Notes: generated by a model from the letters alone, not told the origin. Counted from the stretch's first letter, positions 8,915 to 17,487 are shown. The stretch is DNA of 36,480 bases from an uncultured Pseudomonadota bacterium (GCA_937912125.1 CALDOK010000436.1:1-36480); one strand, 5' to 3'. A program made the numbers and translations.

Positions 8915-8978
8915 CCGCGCGCAGCGAAGCATGGCCCGCTCCTCGGGCCTGCGCCCCAGCCTCGCACCATCCGGACCC

Positions 8979-9005
8979 GGCCAGCGCTGTCAGCCGGCGC
9001 TGGTC
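8979..9005. terminator. Hairpin at the convergent end of efp and the Hsp70 gene
   Basis: GGCCAGCGC pairs with GCGCTGGTC (nine pairs, one G-U) around a 9-base loop. The stem covers the stop codon of the Hsp70 gene and lies 65 bases beyond the efp stop. It could stop transcription in both directions, but no U-run is visible. Confidence 0.35.
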
Positions 9006-11494
9006 ATGATCCGTGCGATGCGGGCGCGGATGTCATCGCCCATGCGGTACTCGATGCCCATGCCCTCTTCCTGGCCGGCGCTCAAGGTGGCCAGCGTGGC
9101 GCTGGACCAGGTGACCACGCCAGGGAAGACCAGCGGATCGTCCACACCGGGGATGCGCACCTCGAACACGCAGTCGCGGCCCACGGGCAGCGGCTTGGGT
9201 GTCCGGATGAACGCGCCCCCGCGCTCGAGGTTGCGGCGGTATTCGATGACGAAGGCATCGACGCTGCGGTAGTTCATCTTGAGCCGAGCGGGCTTCTTGC
9301 GGGGCGTCGGGGCCGGCGCGGGCGCCTGCACAGGGGGCGTCGGAGCGACGGGAGCCACATCATCGGCCCACAGCGGCGCATCCTCGGTGCCGTCGTCGGA
9401 CAGGCCGATCAGATCGTCCGCGCCCAAGTTGCCCAAGGGCAGCTCCGCCAGGTCGTCGTCGTCACCCCAAGCATCAGCGCTGGGCACGGCGGGGGCCAGA
9501 GACTCGCCGGCCATGCCCAGGGTGGCCTTGCCCACTGGCTCGTCCACCAGCGACTCGAAGGCGCTCGGCTCGTCGATCTCCTCGAAGGGAAGATCGTCGG
9601 AGGGCGCGATCTGGGTGAGATCGATGCCGATGTCGCTGTATGAGTCGGCATCCTGGGCCGCAGGCGGGGGGGCCTTCTGCTGCAGCGGCTGGGCCTCGGC
9701 CTGGGGTGGGCCCACGGCCGCATCGCCCACCAGCCGGACATCCTTGACCTCGCCTGACTGCTCGGATTCCTTGCCGGCGGCGCCCTTGTCAGCGCCCTTG
9801 CGGCGGCCGCCGAAGACCCTGCCCAGGAGGCCCGAGAAGCGTGAGGAGCCGGCGGGGCTGGCCGCCGCTGCCGGCTCGGAGCTGACGGGAGCCAGGGCTT
9901 CGCCGACCGCGGCCGCGCTGGCGGCCTGCTCGCGGGGAGCGGGGGCGCCGTGATCGCCTTCGATCTCGGGACGCACCGTGCCGCCCTCACCGCCCACCAG
10001 CTGAGCGTAGTTGCGGATGGTGATCTGCTTGCGCTCGCCGGTGGCGACCTCGGAGGCCTGGACGTGGAGCATGCCGTTGGCGTCGAGGCGGAAGGTGACG
10101 TTGACCTTGGCCTCCATGGCCGGCATGGGGGTGACCCCCTCCATCACGAACTCACTCAAGAACTCGTTCTGGTCGGCCTGGATGTTCTCGCCCTGGCGCA
10201 CCACCACCCGCACACGATCCTGGTTGTCGTGGACGGTGGCGAAGGTGCGAGTGCGGCTGGTGGGGATCTTGGAGTTGCGCGGGATGATGGGCGCGAACAT
10301 GCCGCCCACCGAGTCGATGCCCAGGTCGAAGGGGGTGACGTCCAGCAACACGGTGGCGGCGATGCTGGAGTCGGCCAGGGTGTTGGCATGCACCGCAGCG
10401 CCCACGGCGACGACTTCTTCAGGATGCACGGAGCGGTTGGGCTCCCGCCCGAAGAGGCCCGTGATGGACTCGCGGATCTTGGGCATCCGGGTCTGGCCAC
10501 CCACCAGGATGACGTCGTCGATGTCGGAAGCTGACAGTCCAGCGTCGTCCAGGGTGCGCCGGGTGACCTCGACGGTGCGGGCCACCAGATCTTCCACCAG
10601 CGCCTCGAGGGTCTGGCGGGAGACGACCATCTCGAGGTTGACGTCCTCGAAGATCCTGGGGATGAGCACGGTGGTGCGGTCAGTGAAGGACAGCTCGCAC
10701 TTGGCCCGCTCGGCGGCGTCCTTGAGCCGCTGGAGGCTGGTCTTGTCCTCGCGGAGGTCGACGCCGTGCTTGGACTGGAAGTGGTCGGCCAGGTGGTCCA
10801 CCAGCCGGAAGTCGAAGTCCTCACCGCCCAGGAAGCTGTCTCCGCGGGAGGCCATGATCTCGTAGACGCCGCTGGACATGCGCAGCACACACACGTCGAA
10901 GGTGCCTCCGCCGAGATCGAAGATGGCCAGCTGCCGCTCGAGATCCTTGCGGTAGCCATAGGCCAGTGCTGCCGCGGTGGGCTCGTTGATCAGGCGATCG
11001 CAGCGCAGGCCCGCCAGGCGAGCGGCCTCGAGGGTGGCCTCACGCTGGGTGTGCGTGAAGTAGGCGGGGACCGTGATGACGGCTTCGTCCACCTCGTCGC
11101 CCAAGGCGCGCTCCGCGATCTGGCGGGCCACCTGGAGGATGACCGAGCAGACCTCAGAGGGGGTGAGATCCTCGCCCCCGAGGGACACCAACACGCCGCC
11201 ATCTGGTCCAGCCTTGAGGCCAAAGCCCACACGCTCCGCGGTGCGTTGGACCTCTACGGAGTCGTAGCGACGTCCGATCAGGCGCTTGACCGCGTAGACG
11301 GTTCGCTCCGGCGCACTGAGGATCAGGTTCTTGGCGGCCTGGCCGATGACGTAGCGACCCTCGCCCTTCCAGGACACGCAGGAGGGCAGGACTTTATAGC
11401 CTTTTTCGTCTTCGAGGACCTTGGGACGGCCATCCAGGATGACGGCCACAGCCGTGTTGGTCGTTCCGAGGTCGATGCCGATGCTCTTGCCCAT
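8990..11494 (-). CDS. Hsp70 (DnaK-like) with C-terminal PilZ domain, no lid
   Basis: This is an 834-residue fusion. Residues 1-380 are an intact actin-like ATPase (IGIDLGTTNT near the start, NEPTAAALAYG, FDLGGGTFDVC, VILVGGQTRMP). Residues about 385-510 are the beta-sandwich peptide-binding domain (TPFDLGIDSVGG). The alpha-helical lid of DnaK is missing. In its place is a roughly 200-residue Ala/Pro/acidic linker, then about 95 residues of a PilZ-type barrel (EYRRNLERGGAFIRTP, PLPVG, GMGIEY) like the TIGR02266 family of myxobacteria. The classical c-di-GMP RxxxR motif is not evident. The start at 11494 has GGGAG upstream and begins the Hsp70 fold; the open frame upstream of it is non-homologous. 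This is a specialised paralog, not the housekeeping dnaK. Confidence 0.88.
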   Translation of the reverse strand: MGKSIGIDLGTTNTAVAVILDGRPKVLEDEKGYKVLPSCVSWKGEGRYVIGQAAKNLILSAPERTVYAVKRLIGRRYDSVEVQRTAERVGFGLKAGPDGGVLVSLGGEDLTPSEVCSVILQVARQIAERALGDEVDEAVITVPAYFTHTQREATLEAARLAGLRCDRLINEPTAAALAYGYRKDLERQLAIFDLGGGTFDVCVLRMSSGVYEIMASRGDSFLGGEDFDFRLVDHLADHFQSKHGVDLREDKTSLQRLKDAAERAKCELSFTDRTTVLIPRIFEDVNLEMVVSRQTLEALVEDLVARTVEVTRRTLDDAGLSASDIDDVILVGGQTRMPKIRESITGLFGREPNRSVHPEEVVAVGAAVHANTLADSSIAATVLLDVTPFDLGIDSVGGMFAPIIPRNSKIPTSRTRTFATVHDNQDRVRVVVRQGENIQADQNEFLSEFVMEGVTPMPAMEAKVNVTFRLDANGMLHVQASEVATGERKQITIRNYAQLVGGEGGTVRPEIEGDHGAPAPREQAASAAAVGEALAPVSSEPAAAASPAGSSRFSGLLGRVFGGRRKGADKGAAGKESEQSGEVKDVRLVGDAAVGPPQAEAQPLQQKAPPPAAQDADSYSDIGIDLTQIAPSDDLPFEEIDEPSAFESLVDEPVGKATLGMAGESLAPAVPSADAWGDDDDLAELPLGNLGADDLIGLSDDGTEDAPLWADDVAPVAPTPPVQAPAPAPTPRKKPARLKMNYRSVDAFVIEYRRNLERGGAFIRTPKPLPVGRDCVFEVRIPGVDDPLVFPGVVTWSSATLATLSAGQEEGMGIEYRMGDDIRARIARIMTSAG

Positions 11495-11554
11495 GCTGCT
11501 CCCTGGACGGCTCGGTTGGCTTGGAGTCGGAATCGCGCTTCGGGCGCTCGGGAA

Positions 11555-11563
11555 ATCATACCA
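11555..11563 (-). promoter_or_regulatory. Extended -10 promoter element for the Hsp70-PilZ gene
   Basis: Read on the minus strand, TGG-TATGAT gives an extended -10 with 5 of 6 consensus matches, about 60 bases before the ATG at 11494. The -35 position is GC-rich and does not match. No CIRCE repeat is visible, so heat-shock control by HrcA is not suggested. Confidence 0.45.
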
Positions 11564-11573
11564 GCCTGGCGGC

Positions 11574-12956
11574 TTACGCGCCCGACCCGTCCCCCCCGAA
11601 GAGGGGCAACTGGGGCGTCGCGACAGCGTCGCGGGCCAGCAAGGGAGCATGCCCGCCGAGGCAGAGCATACAGCTGCCAGTGCTCTCGCGCCCCAGGGCA
11701 GTGGTCAGCTGCTCCAGGCTCGCTGCCTCGAGGGAGTCGGCCTGCAGCCAGCCCTGCAGCGCCAGGGGCTCAGCGCCAACGCCAGCGGCGATGGCGGGGG
11801 TGGGCAGAGACATGCCATAGAGACACTCGGAGGCCTGGAGAGGCCCGAAGCAACGCAGGTGCACCATGCGAGCGCCCGCGTCACGCAGCCCGCGCACTGC
11901 ACCCCTGAGCAAGTCCATCGGCGTGTCCGGGGCGAAGACCAGGGTGCAGCGCTCGCCGCGCACTACAGCGGGCATGGCCCGGAGCTCGTGAGGACCACAG
12001 CCTCCTTGGGAGTGCTGGCTGGGGTCGAAGGCGATCTCGAAGGGCTGTCCAGCCTGCTGGGCGAAGGCCAACGCAGCGGTCGCGCAGGCACCGGGCAGCG
12101 CCAGCACGAGATCCGTCTGGGCTGGGCTGGAGGCCGCCAGCGCGCGCCCAAGCCGGTGGCGCACGGGGTGGACCGAGAGGCCCTCGAAGCTGGCGCCCAC
12201 GGGCGCGAAGCTCAGCCACTCGAGGGCGCAGGCGGCGCGTGGAAAGACGCCCCAGGGGCGCAGGGAGCGCGCCGGGGCGCCCGGCTCGAGCAACACCACC
12301 TCGCCCGCAGCGAGCTCGCGAACTTCGTCGGCCCCCAGCGACCGCAGCGCAGACGCATCGCTGGCGGCGACATGCCCGTCGACACGAGCGCCGATCCACA
12401 GCGGCCTGAAGCCCCTGGGGTCCCGCGCCACGACGGCCAGCTCGTCCGTGATCAAGGCCAGGGAGAAGCCACCGACAATGCGCTCGATGCCTTCCACCAG
12501 CCGGTTCACCAGGGTGCGCTGGCGGCTCTGGGCCATCAGGTGGAGCAGCAGCTCGGCCTGCCCGCCGTCACCCACCAGCGCGCCGCGCTCCACCAGCGCC
12601 TGGCGCAGGGCCGGGCCGTTGTGCACACAGCCGGTGAGGCAGACGGCGACCGCTTGCTCGGCCACCAGGCCCCGGGCGATGGGGCTGCGGCCACGGACGG
12701 GCACACCAGGACTACCCACCGCGAGCAGCCCACGCGCGGCCTGCATGGTGGGCGAGCCCATGGCGCCGCGGGCGTCGCAGACACAGCCCTGGTGGCAGCG
12801 GTACTCGATCTCCCTACCCGCGATGACGGCGGTGGCCAGCTGACCGCCGTAGCGGTGGGCGAGCCCAGCGAGCGCGTCGGGGAGGGCCGCGGTGCAGCCC
12901 AGGCCTCCGGCGATGGCGGCGAAGCCGCTCGTCTCAGCCAACGGGGACCTCTCCAT
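11574..12956 (-). CDS. PurF-like (amidophosphoribosyltransferase-fold) protein with degenerate active sites
   Basis: This is a 460-residue homolog of glutamine-PRPP amidotransferase along its whole length. The Ntn-domain landmarks survive (GQAELLLHLMAQSR, VVARDPRGFRPLWIG, GADEVRELAAGEVVLLEPG) and so do the C-domain ones (ALEWLSFA, EGLSVHPVRHRLGRAL). Both catalytic sites are changed. The nucleophilic Cys of ECGxFGI is replaced by Ser10 in ETSGFAAI, and the oxyanion HNG is replaced by LTG. The PRPP-loop DDSIVRGTT is replaced by APDTPMDLLRG. A true PurF activity is therefore unlikely. I place the start at ATG 12956, with AGGAG nine bases upstream, rather than GTG 12974. It lies 79 bases upstream of the Hsp70-PilZ gene on the same strand. 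Confidence 0.82.
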   Translation of the reverse strand: MERSPLAETSGFAAIAGGLGCTAALPDALAGLAHRYGGQLATAVIAGREIEYRCHQGCVCDARGAMGSPTMQAARGLLAVGSPGVPVRGRSPIARGLVAEQAVAVCLTGCVHNGPALRQALVERGALVGDGGQAELLLHLMAQSRQRTLVNRLVEGIERIVGGFSLALITDELAVVARDPRGFRPLWIGARVDGHVAASDASALRSLGADEVRELAAGEVVLLEPGAPARSLRPWGVFPRAACALEWLSFAPVGASFEGLSVHPVRHRLGRALAASSPAQTDLVLALPGACATAALAFAQQAGQPFEIAFDPSQHSQGGCGPHELRAMPAVVRGERCTLVFAPDTPMDLLRGAVRGLRDAGARMVHLRCFGPLQASECLYGMSLPTPAIAAGVGAEPLALQGWLQADSLEAASLEQLTTALGRESTGSCMLCLGGHAPLLARDAVATPQLPLFGGDGSGA

Positions 12957-12983
12957 GGGTGAACGCTCCTGCACCGATGGGCG

Positions 12984-13586
12984 TTAGTCGCCGGACTTGT
13001 GCCCGCGTTGACGTCGAGAGGACACCTCTATCTGCAGAGAGATGCCCGGCTCGACCAGGAAGGTGGTGCCTGAGAGGGTGTACTCGCCAGCGGGCAAGCG
13101 GCCCTCGAAGGCACCCTCTGCGGCCAGAACCTGCACCGCGTACTCCACCGCCGCGCGCCGGTCCGGGGCGAAGGGAAGCGCCTTGGCCTCGAGCATCGCT
13201 GAGCGCACCGGGCTGGTGGACAACACGACCTGGCCGTACTCGCTCTCGATGGCCCGCAACCAGTCCAGCAGCTGGTCGTCGCGCTGGATTAGGCTGGCCG
13301 CTTGGAGCCGCTCCCAGGTGGCCTGGACGTCACCGCGGGCCCTGGCGGCATGGGCACCGTGGATGAGATTGTCGTAGCGGAGCTCGACCCCCAGCTCCTC
13401 GAGCTCGAGGAACTTGTCTTCGAGTCCAGCCCAGATCTGGCGCCTGGCCAGCTGCTCCATCTCTCCCTCGAGGCGCTCATGCTCCGCGCCCAGCAGCGCG
13501 GGGTCGAGGGGGGTCGGTTCGTCCTCGCCCGCCACGGCGCTGCACAGCGCTAGGGTGAGCCAGGAGATGGTGAGGATGCTGGACAA
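12984..13586 (-). CDS. Small exported protein of unknown function
   Basis: This 200-residue protein has a signal peptide (SILTISWLTLALCSAVAG). The mature part begins with acidic and helical segments (residues 25-110) with a coiled-coil character. The C-terminal 50 residues have a beta-like pattern (GRLPAGEYTLSGTTFLVEPG) typical of PEGA-like or small surface beta-sandwich modules. No catalytic motif is visible. The only start that keeps the signal peptide is TTG at 13586, preceded by a GAGG Shine-Dalgarno. It is the first gene of the minus-strand run that continues into the PurF-like and Hsp70-PilZ genes with short gaps (27 and 79 bases), so co-transcription is plausible. Confidence 0.65.
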   Translation of the reverse strand: MSSILTISWLTLALCSAVAGEDEPTPLDPALLGAEHERLEGEMEQLARRQIWAGLEDKFLELEELGVELRYDNLIHGAHAARARGDVQATWERLQAASLIQRDDQLLDWLRAIESEYGQVVLSTSPVRSAMLEAKALPFAPDRRAAVEYAVQVLAAEGAFEGRLPAGEYTLSGTTFLVEPGISLQIEVSSRRQRGHKSGD

Positions 13587-13733
13587 CTTCGAGACCTCGA
13601 GGGCTTGCGCGCGCTCCGGGGATGGCCCTCCGGAAAGGCGTACCCGATAGCCTCTTGGGCCGCCCAGGGCGAGCCCCCGCGGCGGGCCGTGCTACGTTGC
13701 TCTCTCCTCGAGCACCCCCGAATTGCCCCGCCC

Positions 13734-14477
13734 ATGTCGAGCCCGCCACCACCGGCCGTGACCGCCGATCCCGAGCCGACCCACGGCGTGTGGAGCCGAG
13801 CCTTCCAGCTGGCGATCCCCCACGGAATCGTCGTGGGCATCCAGCTGCCCACCGAGCCCGGCCCCATCCCCCACGAGGTCTCACAGCGCCTGCACCCCAA
13901 AGAGCGGGCAGCTGGCCTCGAGCTGAGCGGGGCTCGTCAGATCCAGTGGACCGGCGGGCGTCTGGCGCTCCAGCTGGCCCTCAAGCGCCTGCGTTCCCGC
14001 CGGCAGCCTTTCCTGAGCCAGCCTTCAGGCGCCGTCCAGGCACCACAGGGCCTGTTCGCCTCGGTCAGCCACAAGCGCGACCTGGCGGTGGGCCTGGTGG
14101 GGCAGGAGACCGCGGGAAGCCTGGGCGTCGACGTCGAGACCGTCATCCCAGAGCGCAACCACCTGGCACCGCGCATCCTCACCCCCGGCGAGCTGCAGCG
14201 CTGGCAGGCCTTGCCCGAGGATCGGCGCTGGCCCGTGCTGCTCACCCACTTCTCCATCAAGGAGTCCATCTACAAGGCCCTTCACCCCATGGTGGACCGC
14301 TACGTGGGCTTCCACGAAGCCGAGCTGGATCTCGGGCCCAATGGCAGCGCGCAGGTCACCCTGCACCTCACCCAGGGCGAAGGCCCGTTCGAGGTCCAGG
14401 CTCGCTACCTCTGGCTCGACCAGCACCTGCTCACCACCGCGCGTATTCGAAAGGTCCAGCCCCCGCCCTCAAGGTGA
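13734..14477 (+). CDS. 4'-phosphopantetheinyl transferase, Sfp/EntD type
   Basis: This is a 247-residue enzyme that transfers the phosphopantetheine arm from CoA to a serine of carrier proteins. The characteristic motifs are ASVSH (residues 109-113), GVDVE (131-135, the Mg-binding Asp/Glu) and FSIKESIYKA (173-182). The N-terminal 30 residues before the domain are Pro-rich. No PKS, NRPS or siderophore gene is in the window, so the carrier it serves is unknown. The ATG at 13734 lacks a clear Shine-Dalgarno; the open frame reaches back to 13605, but that stretch has no family similarity. Its 3' end overlaps the convergent TPR gene by nine bases. Confidence 0.88.
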   Translation: MSSPPPPAVTADPEPTHGVWSRAFQLAIPHGIVVGIQLPTEPGPIPHEVSQRLHPKERAAGLELSGARQIQWTGGRLALQLALKRLRSRRQPFLSQPSGAVQAPQGLFASVSHKRDLAVGLVGQETAGSLGVDVETVIPERNHLAPRILTPGELQRWQALPEDRRWPVLLTHFSIKESIYKALHPMVDRYVGFHEAELDLGPNGSAQVTLHLTQGEGPFEVQARYLWLDQHLLTTARIRKVQPPPSR

Positions 14478-15671
14478 GCGCAGCGCCCAGACCTCGAGAG
14501 GCAAGGCCAGCACCGCCCGGGCGGGCTGATCCGAGGACGCGGTCACGGGCAAGCTCCACAGGGCGCTGACCCCCTCGTGGACAGCGGCCACCAGCACCTG
14601 ATCGCCCACCACCACGGCAGCGGCGATGGCCGTGAGCTCGGGGGCGAGTGCCACCGGTTCCTCGTCCAGCTGAGCCCGCATCAGCCGGGTGCCGGAGGCA
14701 TCGACCCGCAGGAAGAAGACGGCACCGTCCGCCCCGGACACGGGGAGGAGATCCTGCGCGCCAGCCGGAGCGCGGGTGATGCGCACGGGCGTCTGGCCAG
14801 GCCGCCAGCGGAACAAGCCTGGCGCGTCGGGCTCGGGGTCCATGGGCTCACGGCCAGCCGCGTAGAGCACCCGTTCCCCTTGCACCGATGGACTGTGACG
14901 GATGCCCGGTTGGGGGAGCAAGGGAGCGCCCGTAGCGGTGCACAGGTCCGGCCCGGCGCACTCGAGCAAGGGGTCCTGGGGGGACGGTACGGCCAGCGCC
15001 AGCCCGCCGTGGGCTGGCAGCCTCCACCACCCGCCCAGGGACGCCAGCAGCAGCGGAGCGGGCAGCTCCACGCCCTCCGCCAGGGGCAGCGCCAGGCAGG
15101 CGCCGAGCTCGGGCAGCGCCGCGCGCAGCTCGAGGGGGGGCTCCGGAGCCCCCCGGAGTTCGAGCAGAGAGGCCAGCGCACCCGAGTGGTCTCCGCTGCG
15201 CACCGCCAGTCCTGCGGCGACCCAGCGTGCCTGATCGAGCAAGCTGTCCCGCACAGCGCCAGTCGGCGCCGCCAGGATGGCCTCGCGCGCCCTGGAAGCG
15301 GCGCGCTCCTCCTGGCCCAGGAACAGCGCTGCCTGCGCCTCGAGCGCTGGGAAGCGCCAGGAAGGAATATTCTCGCCGGCGCGCCCCTCCAGCAGCAGCA
15401 GAGCGGGCTCCGGCTGGCCCAGGTCCAGATAGCAGCGGGCCAGCCACCACGCGGCGTCGTCCCGCCCGGGGAGTCGCTCCGTGATCGCGAGAAGCTGCTT
15501 GGAAGCAACCTCAGCCCCGTCGTCATAGTAGCCGCGGACCGCCTGGGCGAGGTCCTGGGCGTCCCCAGCCTGCGCAGGGGCAGCCAGGAGAGAGAGCGCG
15601 AGCAGGAGGAGGCTTCTTCGCCAGGTCACGCGACGGCCTAGCTGAAAGGCGTCGGCACCGCAACGGCTCAT
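14469..15671 (-). CDS. Exported TPR / propeller-like protein
   Basis: This 400-residue protein has a signal peptide (RRSLLLLALSLLAAPAQA) near residues 18-35. Residues about 40-180 contain TPR-like helices (AAWWLARCYLDLGQPEPALLLLEG), the usual protein-interaction scaffold. From about 240 on it changes to beta-rich, TolB-like blocks (GERVLYAAG, GLFRWRPG, DGAVFFLRVDASG, LWSLPV), probably a small beta-propeller. Neither half has enzyme residues that I recognise. The start at ATG 15671 is chosen over the longer frame because the signal peptide follows it; an internal GTG (RRVTWRR) just before the hydrophobic core is also possible. It shares a 59-base divergent promoter region with the sigma-like gene. 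Confidence 0.65.
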   Translation of the reverse strand: MSRCGADAFQLGRRVTWRRSLLLLALSLLAAPAQAGDAQDLAQAVRGYYDDGAEVASKQLLAITERLPGRDDAAWWLARCYLDLGQPEPALLLLEGRAGENIPSWRFPALEAQAALFLGQEERAASRAREAILAAPTGAVRDSLLDQARWVAAGLAVRSGDHSGALASLLELRGAPEPPLELRAALPELGACLALPLAEGVELPAPLLLASLGGWWRLPAHGGLALAVPSPQDPLLECAGPDLCTATGAPLLPQPGIRHSPSVQGERVLYAAGREPMDPEPDAPGLFRWRPGQTPVRITRAPAGAQDLLPVSGADGAVFFLRVDASGTRLMRAQLDEEPVALAPELTAIAAAVVVGDQVLVAAVHEGVSALWSLPVTASSDQPARAVLALPLEVWALRSP

Positions 15672-15672
15672 C

Positions 15673-15701
15673 TTGCACAACCGGTCTTGTGTTCGTAGAA
15701 T
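15673..15701 (+). promoter_or_regulatory. Candidate promoter for the tail-anchored sigma-like operon
   Basis: TTGCAC (15673-15678) and TAGAAT (15696-15701) are 17 bases apart. The -10 matches 5 of 6 consensus bases and the -35 only 3 of 6. Transcription would start near 15708, leaving a leader of about 23 bases that carries a GGGAG Shine-Dalgarno. Confidence 0.45.
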
Positions 15702-15730
15702 GCGCCATTCGAGCATGACGGGAGCATCCG

Positions 15731-16639
15731 ATGTCGACTCAAGGGCAAACCTCGCTGCCCAATCTCTTCAAGCAGTGGCGCGGCGGTGACGCCGTGGCCG
15801 GGCAGGAGATGGCGCGGCGCTTCAGTGACTGGTACTACGCCATCACGGTCTCTCGCCTGGGCGAGATCGACGGTCGCGAGCCCCTCAAGCGTTCCTGCGA
15901 CCGCTTCGCCTCCGAGATCGTCACCCTCAACAGCGCCTCCAAGCTGATGGACTGGGCGCAGTCCATCATCCAGGACGAGCTGACCGCCGCAGGCGGACGC
16001 ATCCCGGGTGGCGACTTCCCCAACGCCCTCACCGATCGCCGCTCGCCCGCCGAGCTGCTGCAGGCGGCGTGGGCCGATCTTCCCTACGGCCAGCTCCAGC
16101 TGCTGGCCCACGCCTACGACGCCAGCTACCCCCTCGACAAGCTCCAGGCGGAGGCCGAAGAGGCCGGTGGCTACCCCATCGCGGTGCTGCGGGCACGGCT
16201 GGACCTCAAGCGCTGGCTGCGCGACTCCCGCGGCGTCCCCCTGGCCGTGGTCCCCGACGAACCGGACCTCGACTGCGCCCCCATGCCCATCTACGAGGCC
16301 GGGCGCATGACCACCCCCACCGAAGAGGCACGCTTCGAGCGCTGGATGTTGTCCCGCTTCGATCTGTGCCGCGACGTGGCCGAGTTCGCCGTCTTCTCGC
16401 TCTCCATCCGGGCGGGCGCTCTCCAGCGCGGTGCTCCAGCTCGTCCCAGCCAAGCAGCGCCCGCCTCCAAGGCCGCTGTGGCCCCTGGGCCCGACGCGCC
16501 CGCCCAGGCTCCCGCGCCCGACGGCGCGGCGCCCGTCGCCAAGCGCAGCGGCCTGAACCCAGCGCTGATCATCGGCGGCGTCGTGGCGCTGGTGGTGTTG
16601 GTGCTGCTGGCGCTCGTCTTGCTCTTCTTCGTGATCTAG
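15731..16639 (+). CDS. Tail-anchored sigma-factor-like protein
   Basis: This is a 302-residue protein. Residues 10-40 (LFKQWRGGDAVAGQEMARRF) read like sigma region 2.1. Residues 112-165 (WADLPYGQLQLLAHAYDASY, then an HTH-like pair ending VLRARLDLKRWLRD) read like the sigma region 4 pattern. The middle is atypical. Residues 195-232 (EEARFERWMLSRFDLCRDVAEFAVF) look like an anti-sigma-type helix. An Ala/Pro-rich spacer (233-270) leads to a single C-terminal transmembrane helix (277-302), with nothing beyond it, so the protein is tail-anchored with its bulk in the cytoplasm. The sigma resemblance is my pattern reading and may be structural only. It heads a plus-strand operon of three genes. Confidence 0.6.
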   Translation: MSTQGQTSLPNLFKQWRGGDAVAGQEMARRFSDWYYAITVSRLGEIDGREPLKRSCDRFASEIVTLNSASKLMDWAQSIIQDELTAAGGRIPGGDFPNALTDRRSPAELLQAAWADLPYGQLQLLAHAYDASYPLDKLQAEAEEAGGYPIAVLRARLDLKRWLRDSRGVPLAVVPDEPDLDCAPMPIYEAGRMTTPTEEARFERWMLSRFDLCRDVAEFAVFSLSIRAGALQRGAPARPSQAAPASKAAVAPGPDAPAQAPAPDGAAPVAKRSGLNPALIIGGVVALVVLVLLALVLLFFVI

Positions 16640-16689
16640 CCTTGGCGCCCCCCCGACGAGAGCGCAAGGCTGGCGCAGCCTTCGCGTCC

Positions 16690-17487
16690 ATGGATCCCGG
16701 TGCGGTGGCCGCCCTGCGCTTGGACCGCACCCGCGAGGCCTACCACAACCACGATCTTGTCACGGCGTTGCTCGAGGCCGAAGAGCTGCTCGAGGACGAT
16801 CCCGACAATGTCGAGGCCCTCGAGGTCCTCGGGGACACCGAGCTCGAGCTCGGGCACGGCCGCGAAGCGGATCTGATCTTCAGCCACCTGCTGGACCTGC
16901 AGCCTGGCGAGCCGGTGTACCTCACCGGCCAGGCCATCGCCCGCTTCCTCCATACGGACTTCGAAGGCGCCGTCGAGGCGGGCATGGAAGCCCTGGCCGC
17001 GCTCCCGGATCTCACCGAGGCCCACGCCTATGTGGGCCTGTCCCTCGAGCGCATGGGACGCCTGGACGAGGCGGCGGAGCACCTGGCTCGCTCGGCCGAG
17101 CTCGACCCCGACGGCTGGGCTCCGCCCCCGCAGGTCGAGGAGATCCCCTGGCTGGCGCTGCTCGAGGCGGCCTTGGCCATGGTTCCTCCCGATCTGCATT
17201 CCTTCTACGAGCAGGTGCCCATCGTCTGGCAGAACCTGCCAGACCCAGGTGTGCTGCGCGGGGTGGACCCTCCCATCTCACCCCTGGTGCTCGCCCTGTA
17301 CGAGGGCACCCCCACGGGCCCGGGCGCCGAGACAGGCCTGCGGCCTCGCTCCATGCGCATCTACCAGGGCAACGCCCAGCGCTTCGCCCGCGACATGCGC
17401 CGCCTCACCGAGGACCTCGCCCACGCGCTGGCGGCCGAAGCCGCCGACTGGATGGGGGTCCCCCTGCCGGAGCCGGAGCCCGAGTGA
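16690..17487 (+). CDS. TPR protein with inactivated MMP-like zincin domain
   Basis: This is a 265-residue protein. Residues 20-145 hold about three TPRs (DNVEALEVLGDTELELGHG, AHAYVGLSLERMGRLDEAAE). Residues 155-256 align with the minimal MMP-like zincin family (PF06262) in the landmarks VPIVWQNLPDP, LVLALYEGTP and RSMRIYQGN. The family's HExGHHFG is replaced by AEAADWMG at residues 249-256. Only the Glu is kept and both zinc-binding histidines are lost, so protease activity is not expected. The start at 16690 has no Shine-Dalgarno; a TTG at 16642 is a possible alternative. The last bases overlap the next start (GTGA), so the two are translationally coupled. Confidence 0.75.
   Translation: MDPGAVAALRLDRTREAYHNHDLVTALLEAEELLEDDPDNVEALEVLGDTELELGHGREADLIFSHLLDLQPGEPVYLTGQAIARFLHTDFEGAVEAGMEALAALPDLTEAHAYVGLSLERMGRLDEAAEHLARSAELDPDGWAPPPQVEEIPWLALLEAALAMVPPDLHSFYEQVPIVWQNLPDPGVLRGVDPPISPLVLALYEGTPTGPGAETGLRPRSMRIYQGNAQRFARDMRRLTEDLAHALAAEAADWMGVPLPEPEPE

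Noticed and set aside
8990..11494. Naming the Hsp70 gene dnaK
   Set aside because: It lacks the lid, has a PilZ tail, and no grpE or dnaJ is adjacent, so it is a paralog.
11495..11573. CIRCE or sigma-32-type heat-shock promoter upstream of the Hsp70 gene
   Set aside because: Neither the TTAGCACTC inverted repeat nor a CCCCAT-type -10 is visible; only an extended -10 element was found.
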